From assembly GCF_035974275.1 (NCBI RefSeq), contig NZ_CP142422.1, positions 1,426,001 through 1,490,000 on the forward strand: 64,000 nt of DNA. The letters are read 5' to 3'. The notes below the pieces were generated by a model. It was not told the DNA's origin and did not search any database. It saw only the letters and a program-made list of their open reading frames with translations. Origin of the DNA: Chryseobacterium sp. MYb264. GTDB taxonomy: Bacteria > Bacteroidota > Bacteroidia > Flavobacteriales > Weeksellaceae. A program made the position numbers and the translations under genes. Of this stretch, positions 51,665-64,000 are shown one piece after another (the first letter of the stretch is position 1; every line of letters begins with the position of its first letter).

Positions 51665-53092
51665 TTATACTTTAAGATCAGCTTCCAGTCCTATCAAATC
51701 TTTGTTTGCATCTATAATCGGCTGAACTTCATTCGTGATGAATTCCTCCGTTTGAATCGGTGCAAAACCGATGAAGTTTTTAGGATCTAGCACTTCCTTT
51801 AATTTTGATTTATCTAATTTTAATGAATCGTCGTTCAGGATTCTTTCGATAAGGTCATTTTCTTTACCTTCTTCTTTTACCTTTTTAGACGCTTCCATAG
51901 AATGAACTCTGATCACTTCGTGAATTTCCTGACGGTCGCCACCAGCTTTCACTTCTTCCATGATAATGTATTCTGTTGCCATGAAAGGAAGTTCTTCCAT
52001 AATATGTTTGTTGATTCTGTTCGGATAAACCACGATTCCGTTCATGATGTTGTTCCAGATCAGTAGAATTGCATCAACAGCTAAGAAAGCCTGAGGAATC
52101 GTTAATCTCTTGTTTGCAGAATCGTCCAAAGTTCTTTCAAACCATTGTGTTGACGCTACCATTGCAGAACTTGTCGTTAAAGACATTACATATTTTGCCA
52201 AGGCTCCGATTCTCTCACTTCTCATTGGATTACGTTTGTAAGCCATTGCCGATGAACCAATTTGGTTTTTCTCGAATGGTTCTTCTATTTCCTTAAGATT
52301 TTGAAGTAAACGTAAATCGTTTGTGAATTTATGTGCAGATTGAGCGATGTTTCCTAATAAAGCCACCACTTTTGCATCGATTTTTCTGTCGTATGTCTGT
52401 CCGGAAACACCGAAAACTCTTTCGAAACCGAATCTTTTTGACAATTCTTTATCTAAATGTTTAACTTTAGAATAATCACCGTTGAAAAGCTCCAAGAAAC
52501 TTGCCGCCGTTCCGGTTGTTCCTTTCACCCCTCTGAAACGTAAAGTTTCTAAGAAGAAGTCAAGCTCTTCGATGTCAAGAACTAAACTCTGTAACCAAAG
52601 TGTCGCTCTTTTTCCAACGGTCGTTAACTGAGCCGGTTGGAAGTGAGTAAATCCTAAAGTCGGTAAATCTTTATACTGAATCGCAAAATCAGAAAGATTT
52701 TTCATCACGTTTACCAACTTTTTCTTTAAAATTAAAAGTCCGTCACGAATCTGAATTAAATCTGTATTGTCTCCTACAAACGCAGAAGTTGCTCCCAAGT
52801 GAATAATTCCCTTTGCTGAAGGCGCTACATCACCATAAGCGTGAACGTGAGCCATCACATCATGACGGAATTTTTTCTCATACTCCGCTGCTTTTTCATA
52901 ATCAATATTTTCAGCATTGGCTTTCAATTCAGCAATCTGCTCGTCTGTGATTTCAAGGCCTAAGTCTTTTTCGATTTCAGCAAGAGCAATCCAAAGTTTT
53001 CTCCAGTTCTGGAATTTATTATTATGAGAAAAGTTAAACAACATTTCTTCGCTTGAATAGCGTTCTTCCAAAGGATTTTTGTAGGAATTCAT
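51665..53092 (-). CDS. purB: Adenylosuccinate lyase
   Basis: A 475-residue enzyme of the fumarase/aspartase superfamily that cleaves SAICAR and adenylosuccinate, releasing fumarate, in purine synthesis. The signature SSAMAYKRNPMRSE lies near residues 286-299, with the catalytic Ser in the loop. HxHxxYGD-type sequence AHVHAYGDVAPSAKG near 81-95 and TLGFTHFQPAQLTTVGKR carry further active-site residues. Full length. A CAAAAATA sequence at 53119-53126 reads TATTTTTG on the minus strand and is a promoter candidate. Confidence 0.97.
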   Translation of the reverse strand: MNSYKNPLEERYSSEEMLFNFSHNNKFQNWRKLWIALAEIEKDLGLEITDEQIAELKANAENIDYEKAAEYEKKFRHDVMAHVHAYGDVAPSAKGIIHLGATSAFVGDNTDLIQIRDGLLILKKKLVNVMKNLSDFAIQYKDLPTLGFTHFQPAQLTTVGKRATLWLQSLVLDIEELDFFLETLRFRGVKGTTGTAASFLELFNGDYSKVKHLDKELSKRFGFERVFGVSGQTYDRKIDAKVVALLGNIAQSAHKFTNDLRLLQNLKEIEEPFEKNQIGSSAMAYKRNPMRSERIGALAKYVMSLTTSSAMVASTQWFERTLDDSANKRLTIPQAFLAVDAILLIWNNIMNGIVVYPNRINKHIMEELPFMATEYIIMEEVKAGGDRQEIHEVIRVHSMEASKKVKEEGKENDLIERILNDDSLKLDKSKLKEVLDPKNFIGFAPIQTEEFITNEVQPIIDANKDLIGLEADLKV

Positions 53093-53301
53093 TCTTTTCT
53101 TTTACTTTTTTAGATATGCAAAAATACGGTTTTTAAGCGAGAGAGAAAAATAGATTTCACAGAAGCTCGTAAGATGAGTTTGTTTATAAATAAATCCTTT
53201 TAATTATTCTATTTTTCTCACTACAATCTATTACATTAAACTCAGTTTTTAAGAATCTGATTTGAATAGTTCTGTGGTCCATTATAAAATGGGAAACAAA
53301 A

Positions 53302-53995
53302 CAATTTTTTATTGCCACGAATGCACGAATGATATTTTCATTTCCCATAGATCATAGAGTTGGTTTGCTTCTTTAGGCTTTCGGAAATTATCTTTGATTA
53401 TTACGGTCATAAAAAGGATCGGCGGAAGCAAAAATGTAATCCTATCTATTAAGATTGCTAATTATTTGCGATTGGAATTTACTTTACCTATTCGCAGATT
53501 TCTTATAGTAACAGGTCGCTCCTACGGAGCTTTTTCGACGGGTCAACATCTGGGGCTATTAACAGATCGCCCCTCCGGGGCTCTCCCGCTTCTAGCTTCT
53601 GGCTTCTGGCTTCTGGCAAAAATACAAGTATCAATGGTAGACATGACAATTTTTTATTGCCACGAATGCACGAATGATATTTTCATTTCCCATAGATCAT
53701 AGAGTTGGTTTGCTTCTTTAGGCTTTCGGAGATTATCTTTGATTTTACGGTCATAAAAAGGATCGGCGGAAGCAAAAATGTAATCCTATCTATTAAGATT
53801 GCTAATTATTTGCGCTTGGAATTTACCTTACCTATTCGCAGATTTTTTTATAGTAACAGGTCGCTCCTACGGAACTTTTTCGCCGGGTCAACATCTGGAG
53901 CTATTAACAGATCGCCCCTCCGGGGCTCTCCCGCTTCTAGCGTCTAGCGTCTGGCATCTGGCATCTGGCATCTGGCATCTGGCATCTGGCAAAGG
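53302..53995. repeat. 345-bp direct repeat, two tandem copies, ending in a 7-bp microsatellite
   Basis: The marker GCCACGAATGCACGAATGA begins at 53314 and at 53659, a spacing of 345 bases. The copies share GATCGGCGGAAGCAAAAATG, GTAACAGGTCGCTCCTACGG and CAGATCGCCCCTCCGGGGCT, with a few differences. Copy 1 ends in CTTCTGG repeats and copy 2 in CTGGCAT repeats (about 53950-53990, at least five units). Copy 2 abuts the rRNA terminator region. Confidence 0.9.
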
Positions 53996-54023
53996 TAACT
54001 TTGTTTGAGTTTCGAGCAAAAAA

Positions 54024-54055
54024 AAAGTCTCATACTAATTAAAGTATGAGACTTT
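54024..54055 (-). terminator. Intrinsic terminator of the rRNA operon
   Basis: A perfect 13-bp stem, AAAGTCTCATACT / AGTATGAGACTTT, lies about 10 bases beyond the 5S gene on the minus strand, with an A-run at 54018-54026 that is a T-run there. Confidence 0.9.
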
Positions 54056-54065
54056 TTAATAAAAA

Positions 54066-54170
<105 letters not shown>

Positions 54171-54339
54171 AAATATGGTTTAATATAACAATGTAGTTAA
54201 TGTAACAGTGTAACAATTAATTTTATTTCTTACAATTATTGTTACATTGGTTAAATGGTACATTCTTAAATTATATGTATCGGTAAATTTCATCACAAAG
54301 GCAAAACCAGTGGCGCACTTATAAGGCTTGTTTAATAGC

Positions 54340-57112
<2,773 letters not shown>

Positions 57113-57260
57113 GGTTACTCAAGCACTTATAAGTGCTCGGTTTTCTCTTTGTGATGTCTTTACCGTTAATGTCAATGATCTTAATTTCTTCTCTTCCGTT
57201 TGATGAACAATTGTTGTTTTTGGCTCCAATCGTAACTTTTAAATCAAACTTCCAAAACTG

Positions 57261-57334
57261 TGGAGAATAAGGGAGTCGAACCCTTGACCTCCTGCGTGCA
57301 AGGCAGGCGCTCTAGCCAGCTGAGCTAATTCCCC
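57261..57334 (-). tRNA. tRNA-Ala (TGC)
   Basis: The minus strand reads GGGGAATTAGCTCAGCTGGC, a CTTGCAC anticodon loop with TGC, and ends ATTCTCC plus discriminator A. A 7-bp acceptor stem with one G-T pair forms; CCA is not encoded. It lies in the 16S-23S spacer. Confidence 0.93.
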
Positions 57335-57425
57335 CTCTAGTTGAGTGTATGAGTAGTAGTGTGGGAGAGTTTGAGCGTTAAACTCATATTCCCTTATACT
57401 CTAAAACTCTTATACTCAAAATTAG

Positions 57426-57499
57426 TAGTCTCGGGCAGGCTCGAACTGCCGACCTCTACATTATCAGTGTAGCGCTCTAACCAGCTGAGCTACGAGACT
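57426..57499 (-). tRNA. tRNA-Ile (GAT)
   Basis: The minus strand starts AGTCTCGTAGCTCAGCTGGT, has CTGATAA with anticodon GAT, and ends CGAGACT plus discriminator A. The acceptor stem AGTCTCG / CGAGACT is perfect. CCA is not encoded. It lies between 16S and tRNA-Ala. Confidence 0.93.
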
Positions 57500-57705
57500 T
57501 TGTTATAATTTTAAATTTTAAATTGAAAATTTTAAATGCTTTTTAAATCTATAATTTATAATCTAAAATCTCTCTATCCCTATACTAATTTCTAGTGGGT
57601 TTTGTATTTTTTATATAATCAACCAAACAAAAAACTAAAGCTTTACTTTAAGTAAGTACTTGTGTATCTTGCGATACTAATTTTGTTTAACGTCTAAAGA
57701 CGCTC

Positions 57706-59226
<1,521 letters not shown>

Positions 59227-59364
59227 GTTTGTTCTGACTCACTCAAAGTTTTGACGCTTTAGTTTTTCCTTACTTGGTTGTTATATTATATTTCAATGAA
59301 CTTCGTTCTTTCGCTTTTTTACCAGGACAATCTTTCTGTCAGTGTCGTCCCGTATTTGCGAGTG

Positions 59365-59396
59365 CAAAAGTAATAACTTATTTCTTATTGACCAAA
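59365..59396 (-). promoter_or_regulatory. rRNA promoter P1 (TTTG, 20 bases, TACTTTTG)
   Basis: On the minus strand, TTTG (59393-59396) and TACTTTTG (59365-59372) are separated by 20 bases, an exact match to the Bacteroidota consensus. It lies about 140 bases before 16S. Confidence 0.75.
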
Positions 59397-59489
59397 TTTT
59401 TATGAAGAAAATTTTAAAGTTTTTTGATGACCTTAACTCTTCGTTTATTATTTATCAACCTCACTCCTGCTCCCCGTTTTACCGGACTG

Positions 59490-59520
59490 CAAAGATACAA
59501 ACTTTTTCTAAACTCGCAAG
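59490..59520 (-). promoter_or_regulatory. rRNA promoter P2 (CTTG, 19 bases, TATCTTTG)
   Basis: On the minus strand, CTTG (59517-59520) precedes TATCTTTGC (box 59490-59497) by 19 bases. Confidence 0.65.
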
Positions 59521-59659
59521 CTTTTATCTAATTTAATTTTGAAATTATTTTAAATTAAAAACTGGTAGTTTTTATTTGTTTATCTTAAAGTGATCTTTAA
59601 TTTATTGCTTATTCAAAAGCTCTTCTGCGCTTACTGATATACTCTCGTTTTCAGTGGGG

Positions 59660-59688
59660 CAAAGATAGGAGCTTTGGACAATACAATC
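59660..59688 (-). promoter_or_regulatory. rRNA promoter P3 (ATTG, 17 bases, TATCTTTG)
   Basis: On the minus strand, ATTG (59685-59688) precedes TATCTTTGC (box 59660-59667) by 17 bases. The extended TATCTTTGC is the same as in P2. Confidence 0.55.
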
Positions 59689-59988
59689 CTAATTTATTTA
59701 ACATAATGTTTACTTTGAGTTCATATTTGAGCGTAACGAGCTGATTGATTGGGAGATTTTTTTGATTAAAAGGGTTTTCTGTGCGAGGGTTTTGTATGCG
59801 AGGGTTGTAGAGTTTGAGGGTCGGTGGGTTTGGGGGGAGTGGAGACCATGAAGTTGAAGATACGTGGAATGGGATTATGTTCTATTAGATAAGGAAACCT
59901 TATAGGTTTTGAAAAACTATAAGGTTGGGGGTTAAATGGTGGATGATGGCAAGGTTATGTTATCATATAGATGGGAGCAGCTTCGGAA

Positions 59989-60050
59989 GAACCACCTCGT
60001 CAAAAATTCTTTGAATTTTTGACACTCCTCCAGAGGAGGAGAATTTTTTA
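59989..60050. repeat. Single degraded arm E5 (type A)
   Basis: It reads GAACCACCTCGTCAAAAATTC, TTTGAATTTTTGACACTCCTC and GAGGAGGAGAATTTTTT with several changes from the CCACCCC / GGGGAATT consensus. Its inner sequence matches the right arm of E1, and no left arm is present. Confidence 0.65.
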
Positions 60051-60395
60051 GAGTGGGGATCTGAGGGTGGGATATGCTTCAATTGAAAGTTTTTTTAGCT
60101 GATGTGAACTTGAAGGGCAATTCGGGTAAATCAGTACTCTGTCTTGTTGGATCTTTTTACTTCTTACTGTTTGCTTCTTACTTCCTGCTTCACGTAAAAG
60201 AATGGTCTATGTTTTTTGTGACGCAGGTTCAATATGATATGGGAATGGGAGGAGGAGAAGTAGAGAATGAGTATGAAATTTTCTTAAACTGATGTTTGCC
60301 AATTCGCTCCTTCAAAAACATATACCATACAATTTAACTGCCACAGGCAATCTTCTGTCCCCCTCTACTCGCCTCATTAATCTGTGGAACTATTC

Positions 60396-60428
60396 TTTGC
60401 AAATGCACGATATTTTGAGCTACCTTTG
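60396..60428 (+). promoter_or_regulatory. Promoter of the AraC gene (TTTG, 21 bases, TACCTTTG)
   Basis: TTTG (60396-60399) and TACCTTTG (60421-60428) are 21 bases apart. The start codon follows 26 bases after the -7 box. Confidence 0.65.
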
Positions 60429-60454
60429 GTGCTTCGTTTTAAAACAATCATGAA

Positions 60455-61339
60455 ATGGGAAGTTTGAAGAAATTGGAAATTAAAAAGAATATTCAGAAAG
60501 AGGAAGATAAAAATCTGTCTTTTCGAGTTTTTGATTTGAATGAAGAGCATTTAAAGGATTATTTTAAGCCTCATAAAAAAGATCATTTCTTAATTATTGT
60601 TATTGAAAACGGAACCCTTCAGCTTCATATTGAAGATAAGATTCATTATTTAAAAGCCGGAAAAATTTCTGTGGTATTTCCGGAACAGGTTCATTTTATT
60701 TCAGATTTAAGTTCGGATTTAAAAGGAAAAATTATTCTGTTTGAAGAGATTTTATTCTGTTCTGATATTCTGAAAAATGAATTGAGTACGTATAATGTCA
60801 ATCTTTCGACTCAACTTAACTGCACCATTCTTTCTCCTGAAGATTTTGAGCAAAGTTTAAACTCTATTCAAATTATACAAGGAATTTATCAGAAGCCTAG
60901 TTTAATTAAAAAAGAACAGGCAAGATTTCAAATTAAAATATTTTTGTTAGGTTTAATTGAATCTGTTCATGGCTTGCATCCTATTTTACATAAAGAAACA
61001 GCAGATAAACCGATTTATGTTCGATTTAAAAAATTATTGAATGAACATTACAAACAATACCGAACCGTTCAATATTACGCTGAAGAATTAGCCATTACAA
61101 CGAAAAAATTAAATTCAATTACTAAAAAACATTGCGGAGAAACAGCAATTCAGGCAATTCATAACAGAATTTTAATGGAAATAAAACGTCAATTGATGTT
61201 TTCAGATCTTTCACATAAAGAAATTGCTTTTGATTTGGGATTTAATTCTCCTTCCGCACTCAATAAGTTTGTAAAGGCAAAATTGAAGGAAACTCCCACC
61301 GAACTTCAGCAGGAATTGGCGCAAATGTATAACGCATAA
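60455..61339 (+). CDS. AraC-family transcriptional regulator
   Basis: A 294-residue regulator. Residues about 20-125 form a cupin-like sensor region (HFLIIVIENGTLQLHIEDK, LKAGKISVVFPEQVHF). The C-terminal 95 residues form two helix-turn-helix motifs: YAEELAITTKKLNSITKKHC and, in the second, SHKEIAFDLGFNSPSALNKFVK. AraC family proteins sense a small molecule and activate nearby promoters. It is 68 bases upstream of an alcohol dehydrogenase gene on the same strand, which is its probable target. Confidence 0.92.
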   Translation: MGSLKKLEIKKNIQKEEDKNLSFRVFDLNEEHLKDYFKPHKKDHFLIIVIENGTLQLHIEDKIHYLKAGKISVVFPEQVHFISDLSSDLKGKIILFEEILFCSDILKNELSTYNVNLSTQLNCTILSPEDFEQSLNSIQIIQGIYQKPSLIKKEQARFQIKIFLLGLIESVHGLHPILHKETADKPIYVRFKKLLNEHYKQYRTVQYYAEELAITTKKLNSITKKHCGETAIQAIHNRILMEIKRQLMFSDLSHKEIAFDLGFNSPSALNKFVKAKLKETPTELQQELAQMYNA

Positions 61340-61376
61340 TCCTGTTTGTATAACATCGCTTGTTTTGGTTGATCTA

Positions 61377-61384
61377 ATTTTGTC
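61377..61384 (+). promoter_or_regulatory. Promoter -7 box (TAATTTTG) of the alcohol dehydrogenase
   Basis: TAATTTTG fits TAnnTTTG and lies 24 bases before the start at 61408. No TTTG is at the usual spacing, which would fit a promoter that needs an activator. Confidence 0.55.
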
Positions 61385-61407
61385 TCATCAAAAATTAAGT
61401 CAAAAAA

Positions 61408-62574
61408 ATGAGCAAATTATTTATTGCAGGAGAAGTTTTCCACGGTGCGGGAACCCTTTCTGAATTAGCAAATATCAAAGGTACAAAAGCAGTAATCGTA
61501 ACAGGTGGAAGCTCGATGAGAAAGAGCGGAACGTTGGATAAAGCCGTAGCGTATCTTACTGAAGCAGGAATCGAAACTCAGATTTTCGAAGGTGTAGAAG
61601 AAGATCCATCATCAGCAACTTGTGCAAAAGGAGCTGAAATGATTCAGGCTTTCCAACCGGACTGGATTATCGGTTTAGGAGGTTGTTCTGCGATTGATGC
61701 TGCAAAAATCATGTGGGTTTTCTATGAATATCCTAATGCAGATTTCGATGCGATGATCAAGCCTTTCACGGTTCCGGTTTTAAGAAATAAAGCTAAATTT
61801 ATTGCAATCCCTTCTACAAGCGGAACAGGAACTGAAACAACAGGTCTTGCGGTAATTACTGACAGAGAAAAAGGGGTAAAATACCCTATCGTTTCTTATG
61901 AATTAACTCCGGATATCGCGATTGTTGACGGTGAAATCTGTGCTTCAATGCCAGCTCACGTGACTTCAAACACGGGTCTTGATGCTTTGACTCACTGTGT
62001 AGAAGCATATGTTTCAAACATCGATAACAACATCGCAGATGCCCTTTCTAAAGGAGGTTTGGAGATTGTTTTTGACAATTTGAAAGAGGCCGTTGAAAAT
62101 CCTAACAATATTGTAGCCCGTCAGAATATGCACGATGCTTCATTTATGGCAGGGTTGGCATTCAACAATGCATGGTTGGGAATTGTTCACTCGTTATCTC
62201 ACCAGGTTGGTGCTTTGTACGGAATTCCTCACGGAGCGTCTAACGCAATTTTCCTTCCGAATGTAATCCGTTATAATGCTCAAGCGACAAACCGTTTTCC
62301 TGATTTAGCGAGAGTAATCGGTAAAGAAACAGCTGAAGATCTGGCTCAGGCTATTGAAACTTTACGTTCTGAGGTTAATAATCAATCAGCGATCAAAGAA
62401 TTTGGAATTTCTAGAGAAGACTGGGATAAAAACCTTGATTATATCGCCAACAATGCTTTGGTAGATCCTTGCACAGGTTTCAACCCAAGAGTTCCTTCTT
62501 TGGAAGAATTGAAAGCTATTTACAATGCTTGTTATGAAGGTCTTGTTTATGCTGAAGAAGTTGTTGCAGGATAA
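61408..62574 (+). CDS. Iron-type (group III) alcohol dehydrogenase
   Basis: A 388-residue NAD(P)-dependent alcohol dehydrogenase. The metal-binding residues match the family: Asp192 and His196 in GLDALTHCVEAY, His261 in IVHSLSHQVG and His275 in GIPHG. Nucleotide-binding GLGGCSAID lies at 89-97 and STSGTGTE at 136-143. The family reduces aldehydes or oxidises alcohols such as butanol, propanediol or ethanol, and lactaldehyde. Substrate unknown. The upstream AraC gene suggests induction by a small molecule. A strong terminator ends the unit. Confidence 0.93.
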   Translation: MSKLFIAGEVFHGAGTLSELANIKGTKAVIVTGGSSMRKSGTLDKAVAYLTEAGIETQIFEGVEEDPSSATCAKGAEMIQAFQPDWIIGLGGCSAIDAAKIMWVFYEYPNADFDAMIKPFTVPVLRNKAKFIAIPSTSGTGTETTGLAVITDREKGVKYPIVSYELTPDIAIVDGEICASMPAHVTSNTGLDALTHCVEAYVSNIDNNIADALSKGGLEIVFDNLKEAVENPNNIVARQNMHDASFMAGLAFNNAWLGIVHSLSHQVGALYGIPHGASNAIFLPNVIRYNAQATNRFPDLARVIGKETAEDLAQAIETLRSEVNNQSAIKEFGISREDWDKNLDYIANNALVDPCTGFNPRVPSLEELKAIYNACYEGLVYAEEVVAG

Positions 62575-62598
62575 TATTTTAATCCTACTATTATAATT

Positions 62599-62637
62599 AA
62601 ACGTTATAGATTTTTGAAATCTATAACGTTTTTTTTT
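62599..62637 (+). terminator. Strong intrinsic terminator of the alcohol dehydrogenase
   Basis: A 15-bp stem, AAACGTTATAGATTT / AAATCTATAACGTTT, with a three-base loop is followed by eight or more T's. Confidence 0.92.
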
Positions 62638-62650
62638 GGGTATGTTTATC

Positions 62651-62766
62651 ACTAGCCCCGATTGAGCGGCCTGTTTGAGCTCTTTTTCAAGTTTCGGGTT
62701 CGGCGGCTTCGCCGCCGAACCCGAAACTTGAAAAAAGCGAGTAGCGAAAGCGGGAAAAAGCTCCAA
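62651..62766. repeat. Long palindrome element, AGCCCCGATTGA family
   Basis: A conserved-type start CTAGCCCCGATTGAGCGG (62653-62670) and end GTAGCGAAAGCGGGAAAAAG flank a 25-bp perfect inverted repeat (TTTTTCAAGTTTCGGGTTCG and GCGGC, loop TTC). A remnant of its start is present inverted at 466-494. The type is common in flavobacterial genomes. Confidence 0.85.
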
Positions 62767-62783
62767 AATTTAAGTTTAAAATA

Positions 62784-62816
62784 AAAACAGGAAGCCAATT
62801 TTGACTTCCTGTTTTG
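62784..62816 (-). terminator. Intrinsic terminator of the gene at 62819
   Basis: The stem AAAACAGGAAG / CTTCCTGTTTT lies just after the stop codon on the minus strand. Confidence 0.8.
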
Positions 62817-62818
62817 TT

Positions 62819-63232
62819 TTATTGATAAATCACTACATCATCTTTTTTAATCTGATAGCCTTTTTTCTTATAAGGAACTAAAACGTAGCTTTCTTTAATG
62901 TGACTTCCGCTTTTCCAGATTTTTCCCGTGCCCTGTCTATCCAGAATAATACTTTTAGCATTTCCATCGGGAATAAAAATTTCGGCTTTGCTCATGCTTT
63001 TGTTGAAGATAACCGCCGTCATCGAAGTATAGCTTTTATCAGATTTCACCTCGTTGAGTTTAATTTTCTGTTCAAAAACGCGTACACAATCATTTCTAAG
63101 TTGTGAATAGGTATAACCCGCCGAACCGATGCAGCCATGAACATCTCTGTCGCCACCCACAACCGGAGCTTTCTTCTGTGCAAAGGTTAAACTTCCAAGG
63201 AACATCGCAGTAAATAAAATTGTTTTTTTCAT
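62819..63232 (-). CDS. Hypothetical exported protein
   Basis: A 137-residue protein with signal peptide MKKTILFTAMFLGSLTFAQ, starting at the ATG at 63232 (an upstream ATG at 63274 adds 14 residues before the signal). The mature part starts KKAPVVGGDRDVHGCIGSAG, holds two cysteines, and has lysine-rich segments (YKKKGYQIKKDDVVIYQ). I do not recognise a named family. Its own terminator and an AT-rich upstream region suggest a single-gene unit. Confidence 0.75.
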   Translation of the reverse strand: MKKTILFTAMFLGSLTFAQKKAPVVGGDRDVHGCIGSAGYTYSQLRNDCVRVFEQKIKLNEVKSDKSYTSMTAVIFNKSMSKAEIFIPDGNAKSIILDRQGTGKIWKSGSHIKESYVLVPYKKKGYQIKKDDVVIYQ

Positions 63233-63572
63233 ATTGTAAAAATTTAAGTTTTCATTTGGTAAAAAGTGTGCCAAAAAGCATCTATTGGTTATTATTGTTC
63301 TAAGATAGAAAAAAAACCATTCATTTTGAGCGGCTTAAAAAAAAAATTTATTCTGTTGGGTTTTGCCTTATATTTTATTTTGGTCTCTTCGATTAGAGCT
63401 TTGAAAAAAATCATATCGAGAAGTTTGTGTTTGGGAGACCAATTTTGAGCTTTGGTTCACGGGGTTCTCGATACATTTTTTCTCCACTTCGTTACGAAAA
63501 AACACTCGAACTGACGCATCTATTCTTAACATGTATTATATTAGAATTTATATTTAATTGTTTAAAAATACT

Positions 63573-63692
63573 GATTGACCCATTCGTTAAGTACATCAAA
63601 CATTCCATTAAACTAATCAACCATTACGGTACAACAGTCAAGCATTTTGAAATAGCAGTCAACCATTCCGAAGAGGCAATCAAGTATAATTT
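63573..63692. repeat. 21-nt minisatellite, five to six degenerate units
   Basis: Units start at about 63573, 63594, 63615, 63636, 63657 and 63678, all 21 bases apart, with the pattern (A/G)TCAA(C)CATT followed by a variable ten bases. Examples: AATCAACCATTACGGTACAA, AGTCAAGCATTTTGAAATAG and AGTCAACCATTCCGAAGAGG, each plus one base. Confidence 0.7.
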
Positions 63693-63770
63693 ATTGCTTT
63701 TTAATACTTTACAGACATATTCTATTTTTAATCTGTTCTGTTTTAGTTTTATTAATTTATTTTCCATAAA

Positions 63771-63796
63771 AAAAGTCACTCTTTCGAATGACTTTT
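63771..63796 (-). terminator. Intrinsic terminator of the GH3 gene
   Basis: The stem AAAAGTCA / TGACTTTT with a ten-base loop lies 22 bases beyond the stop on the minus strand. An A-run on its left is a T-run there. Confidence 0.65.
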
Positions 63797-63817
63797 ATAA
63801 TAATTGATTTGAACCTT

Positions 63818-64000
63818 TTATTTTGTCCAATTGATTTTTGAATGTTTCACCTCTTCCGAGTTGGTACCAATCATGATATCAAAATCTCCGGCTTCCCAAT
63901 CGTATTTCAAATCTCCGTTGTAGAATTTCAGATTTTCAGGGCTGATATCGAAGGTAACCTTTTTAGATTCTCCTTTTTTCAACATCACTTTTTGGAATCC
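63818..64000 (-). CDS. bglX: GH3 beta-glucosidase, C-terminal end (start outside window)
   Basis: The last 60 residues before the TAA at 63818 read GFQKVMLKKGESKKVTFDIS, DLKYDWEAGDFDIMIGTNS and SKINWTK. This is the fibronectin type III-like domain that closes GH3 beta-glucosidases such as BglX: KGESK with VTF, the DLxYDWEAGDF and GTNS segments. The rest of the gene lies beyond the edge. GH3 enzymes release terminal glucose or xylose from oligosaccharides in the periplasm. Confidence 0.85.
   Translation of the reverse strand, partial: GFQKVMLKKGESKKVTFDISPENLKFYNGDLKYDWEAGDFDIMIGTNSEEVKHSKINWTK

Larger units (their letters stand above)
59689..60454. other. Gene-free region with a degraded repeat arm
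   Basis: No supported gene. It holds a G-rich tract (59780-59850, of GAGGGTTTTG type), the arm E5 at 59989-60050 and the promoter of the AraC gene near its right end. A 72-codon frame at 60074 has no family features. Confidence 0.5.
63275..63817. other. Gene-free region with two repeats
   Basis: It holds a GGTTCTCGATACATTTTTTC to ACTCGAACTGACG element at about 63463-63518, which can fold on itself, and a 21-nt minisatellite at 63573-63692. A frame of 126 codons at 63427 crosses both and uses GTG, so it is not treated as a gene. A terminator for the bglX-like gene is at 63771-63796. Confidence 0.55.

Noticed and set aside
60074..60292. 72-codon frame after element E5
   Set aside because: It has low-complexity hydrophobic content, no promoter or family features, and lies in repeat-rich DNA.
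63427..63807. 126-codon frame near the right end
   Set aside because: It starts with GTG inside a repeat, crosses a second repeat and the GH3 terminator, and has no conserved-looking domain.

Overview
The window looks like a chromosomal segment of a Chryseobacterium-like member of the Flavobacteriia (Bacteroidota). The evidence is low GC, Bacteroidota-type promoter boxes (TAnnTTTG with upstream TTTG), signal peptides ending in LAQ/FAQ, a long-form urocanase, two tandem class A beta-lactamases resembling the CIA/CGA enzymes of Chryseobacterium, and a 16S-Ile-Ala-23S-5S rRNA operon. The genus call rests on family recognition, not on a search.

Layout. 1-9.7 kb: the start of an ECF sigma factor gene (cut by the edge), an alpha/beta hydrolase, a GapN-type aldehyde dehydrogenase, a lipoprotein, an exported thiol peroxidase, a small envelope cluster (SusC-plug-like miniprotein, TPR protein), a GH43 glycosidase and an NAD-binding reductase. 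9.7-14.6 kb: two tandem toxin-antitoxin modules, one with a toxin broken by a stop codon, then a DUF6261-like protein and three unrecognised genes. 14.6-18 kb: hutU, whose last 113 bases exist in two extra tandem copies, each joined to a palindromic repeat element, and a DUF559 nuclease gene bracketed by the same element family. 18-28.9 kb: metabolic and carbohydrate genes, a GH5-CBM protein, the beta-lactamase pair, a 3-hydroxyacyl-CoA dehydrogenase and a GT-C-like membrane protein. 28.9-38.9 kb: META lipoprotein, pheT, a LytS/LytTR-type two-component pair and a TolC-MacA-ATPase-MacB efflux operon. 38.9-40.5 kb: gene-free DNA with a 165-bp tandem repeat. 40.5-53.1 kb: dnaN, dgkA, an SGNH hydrolase, an orphan barstar-like protein, a DUF3667 membrane protein, purL, a YhcG-type nuclease, a WG-repeat protein, a GT-C-like protein and purB. 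53.1-59.7 kb: a 345-bp direct repeat, then the rRNA operon on the minus strand with its terminator and three tandem promoters. 60.4-64 kb: an AraC regulator beside an iron-type alcohol dehydrogenase, a 25-bp-stem palindrome element, a small exported protein and the end of a GH3 beta-glucosidase.

How genes work together. tolC/macA/ATPase/macB form a complete tripartite exporter next to a histidine kinase and LytTR regulator that probably control it. GH43, GH5 and GH3 enzymes point to plant or fungal polysaccharide use. The AraC regulator probably controls the adjacent alcohol dehydrogenase. purL and purB both serve purine synthesis but are separated by other genes.

Most unusual signals: the hutU 3'-end multiplication linked to a two-armed repeat element, the same element flanking a DUF559 nuclease, a 16S rRNA tail without the CCTCC anti-Shine-Dalgarno core, the half-dead toxin-antitoxin duplication, hairpins that run into start codons in the beta-lactamase cluster, and many families of intergenic repeats.
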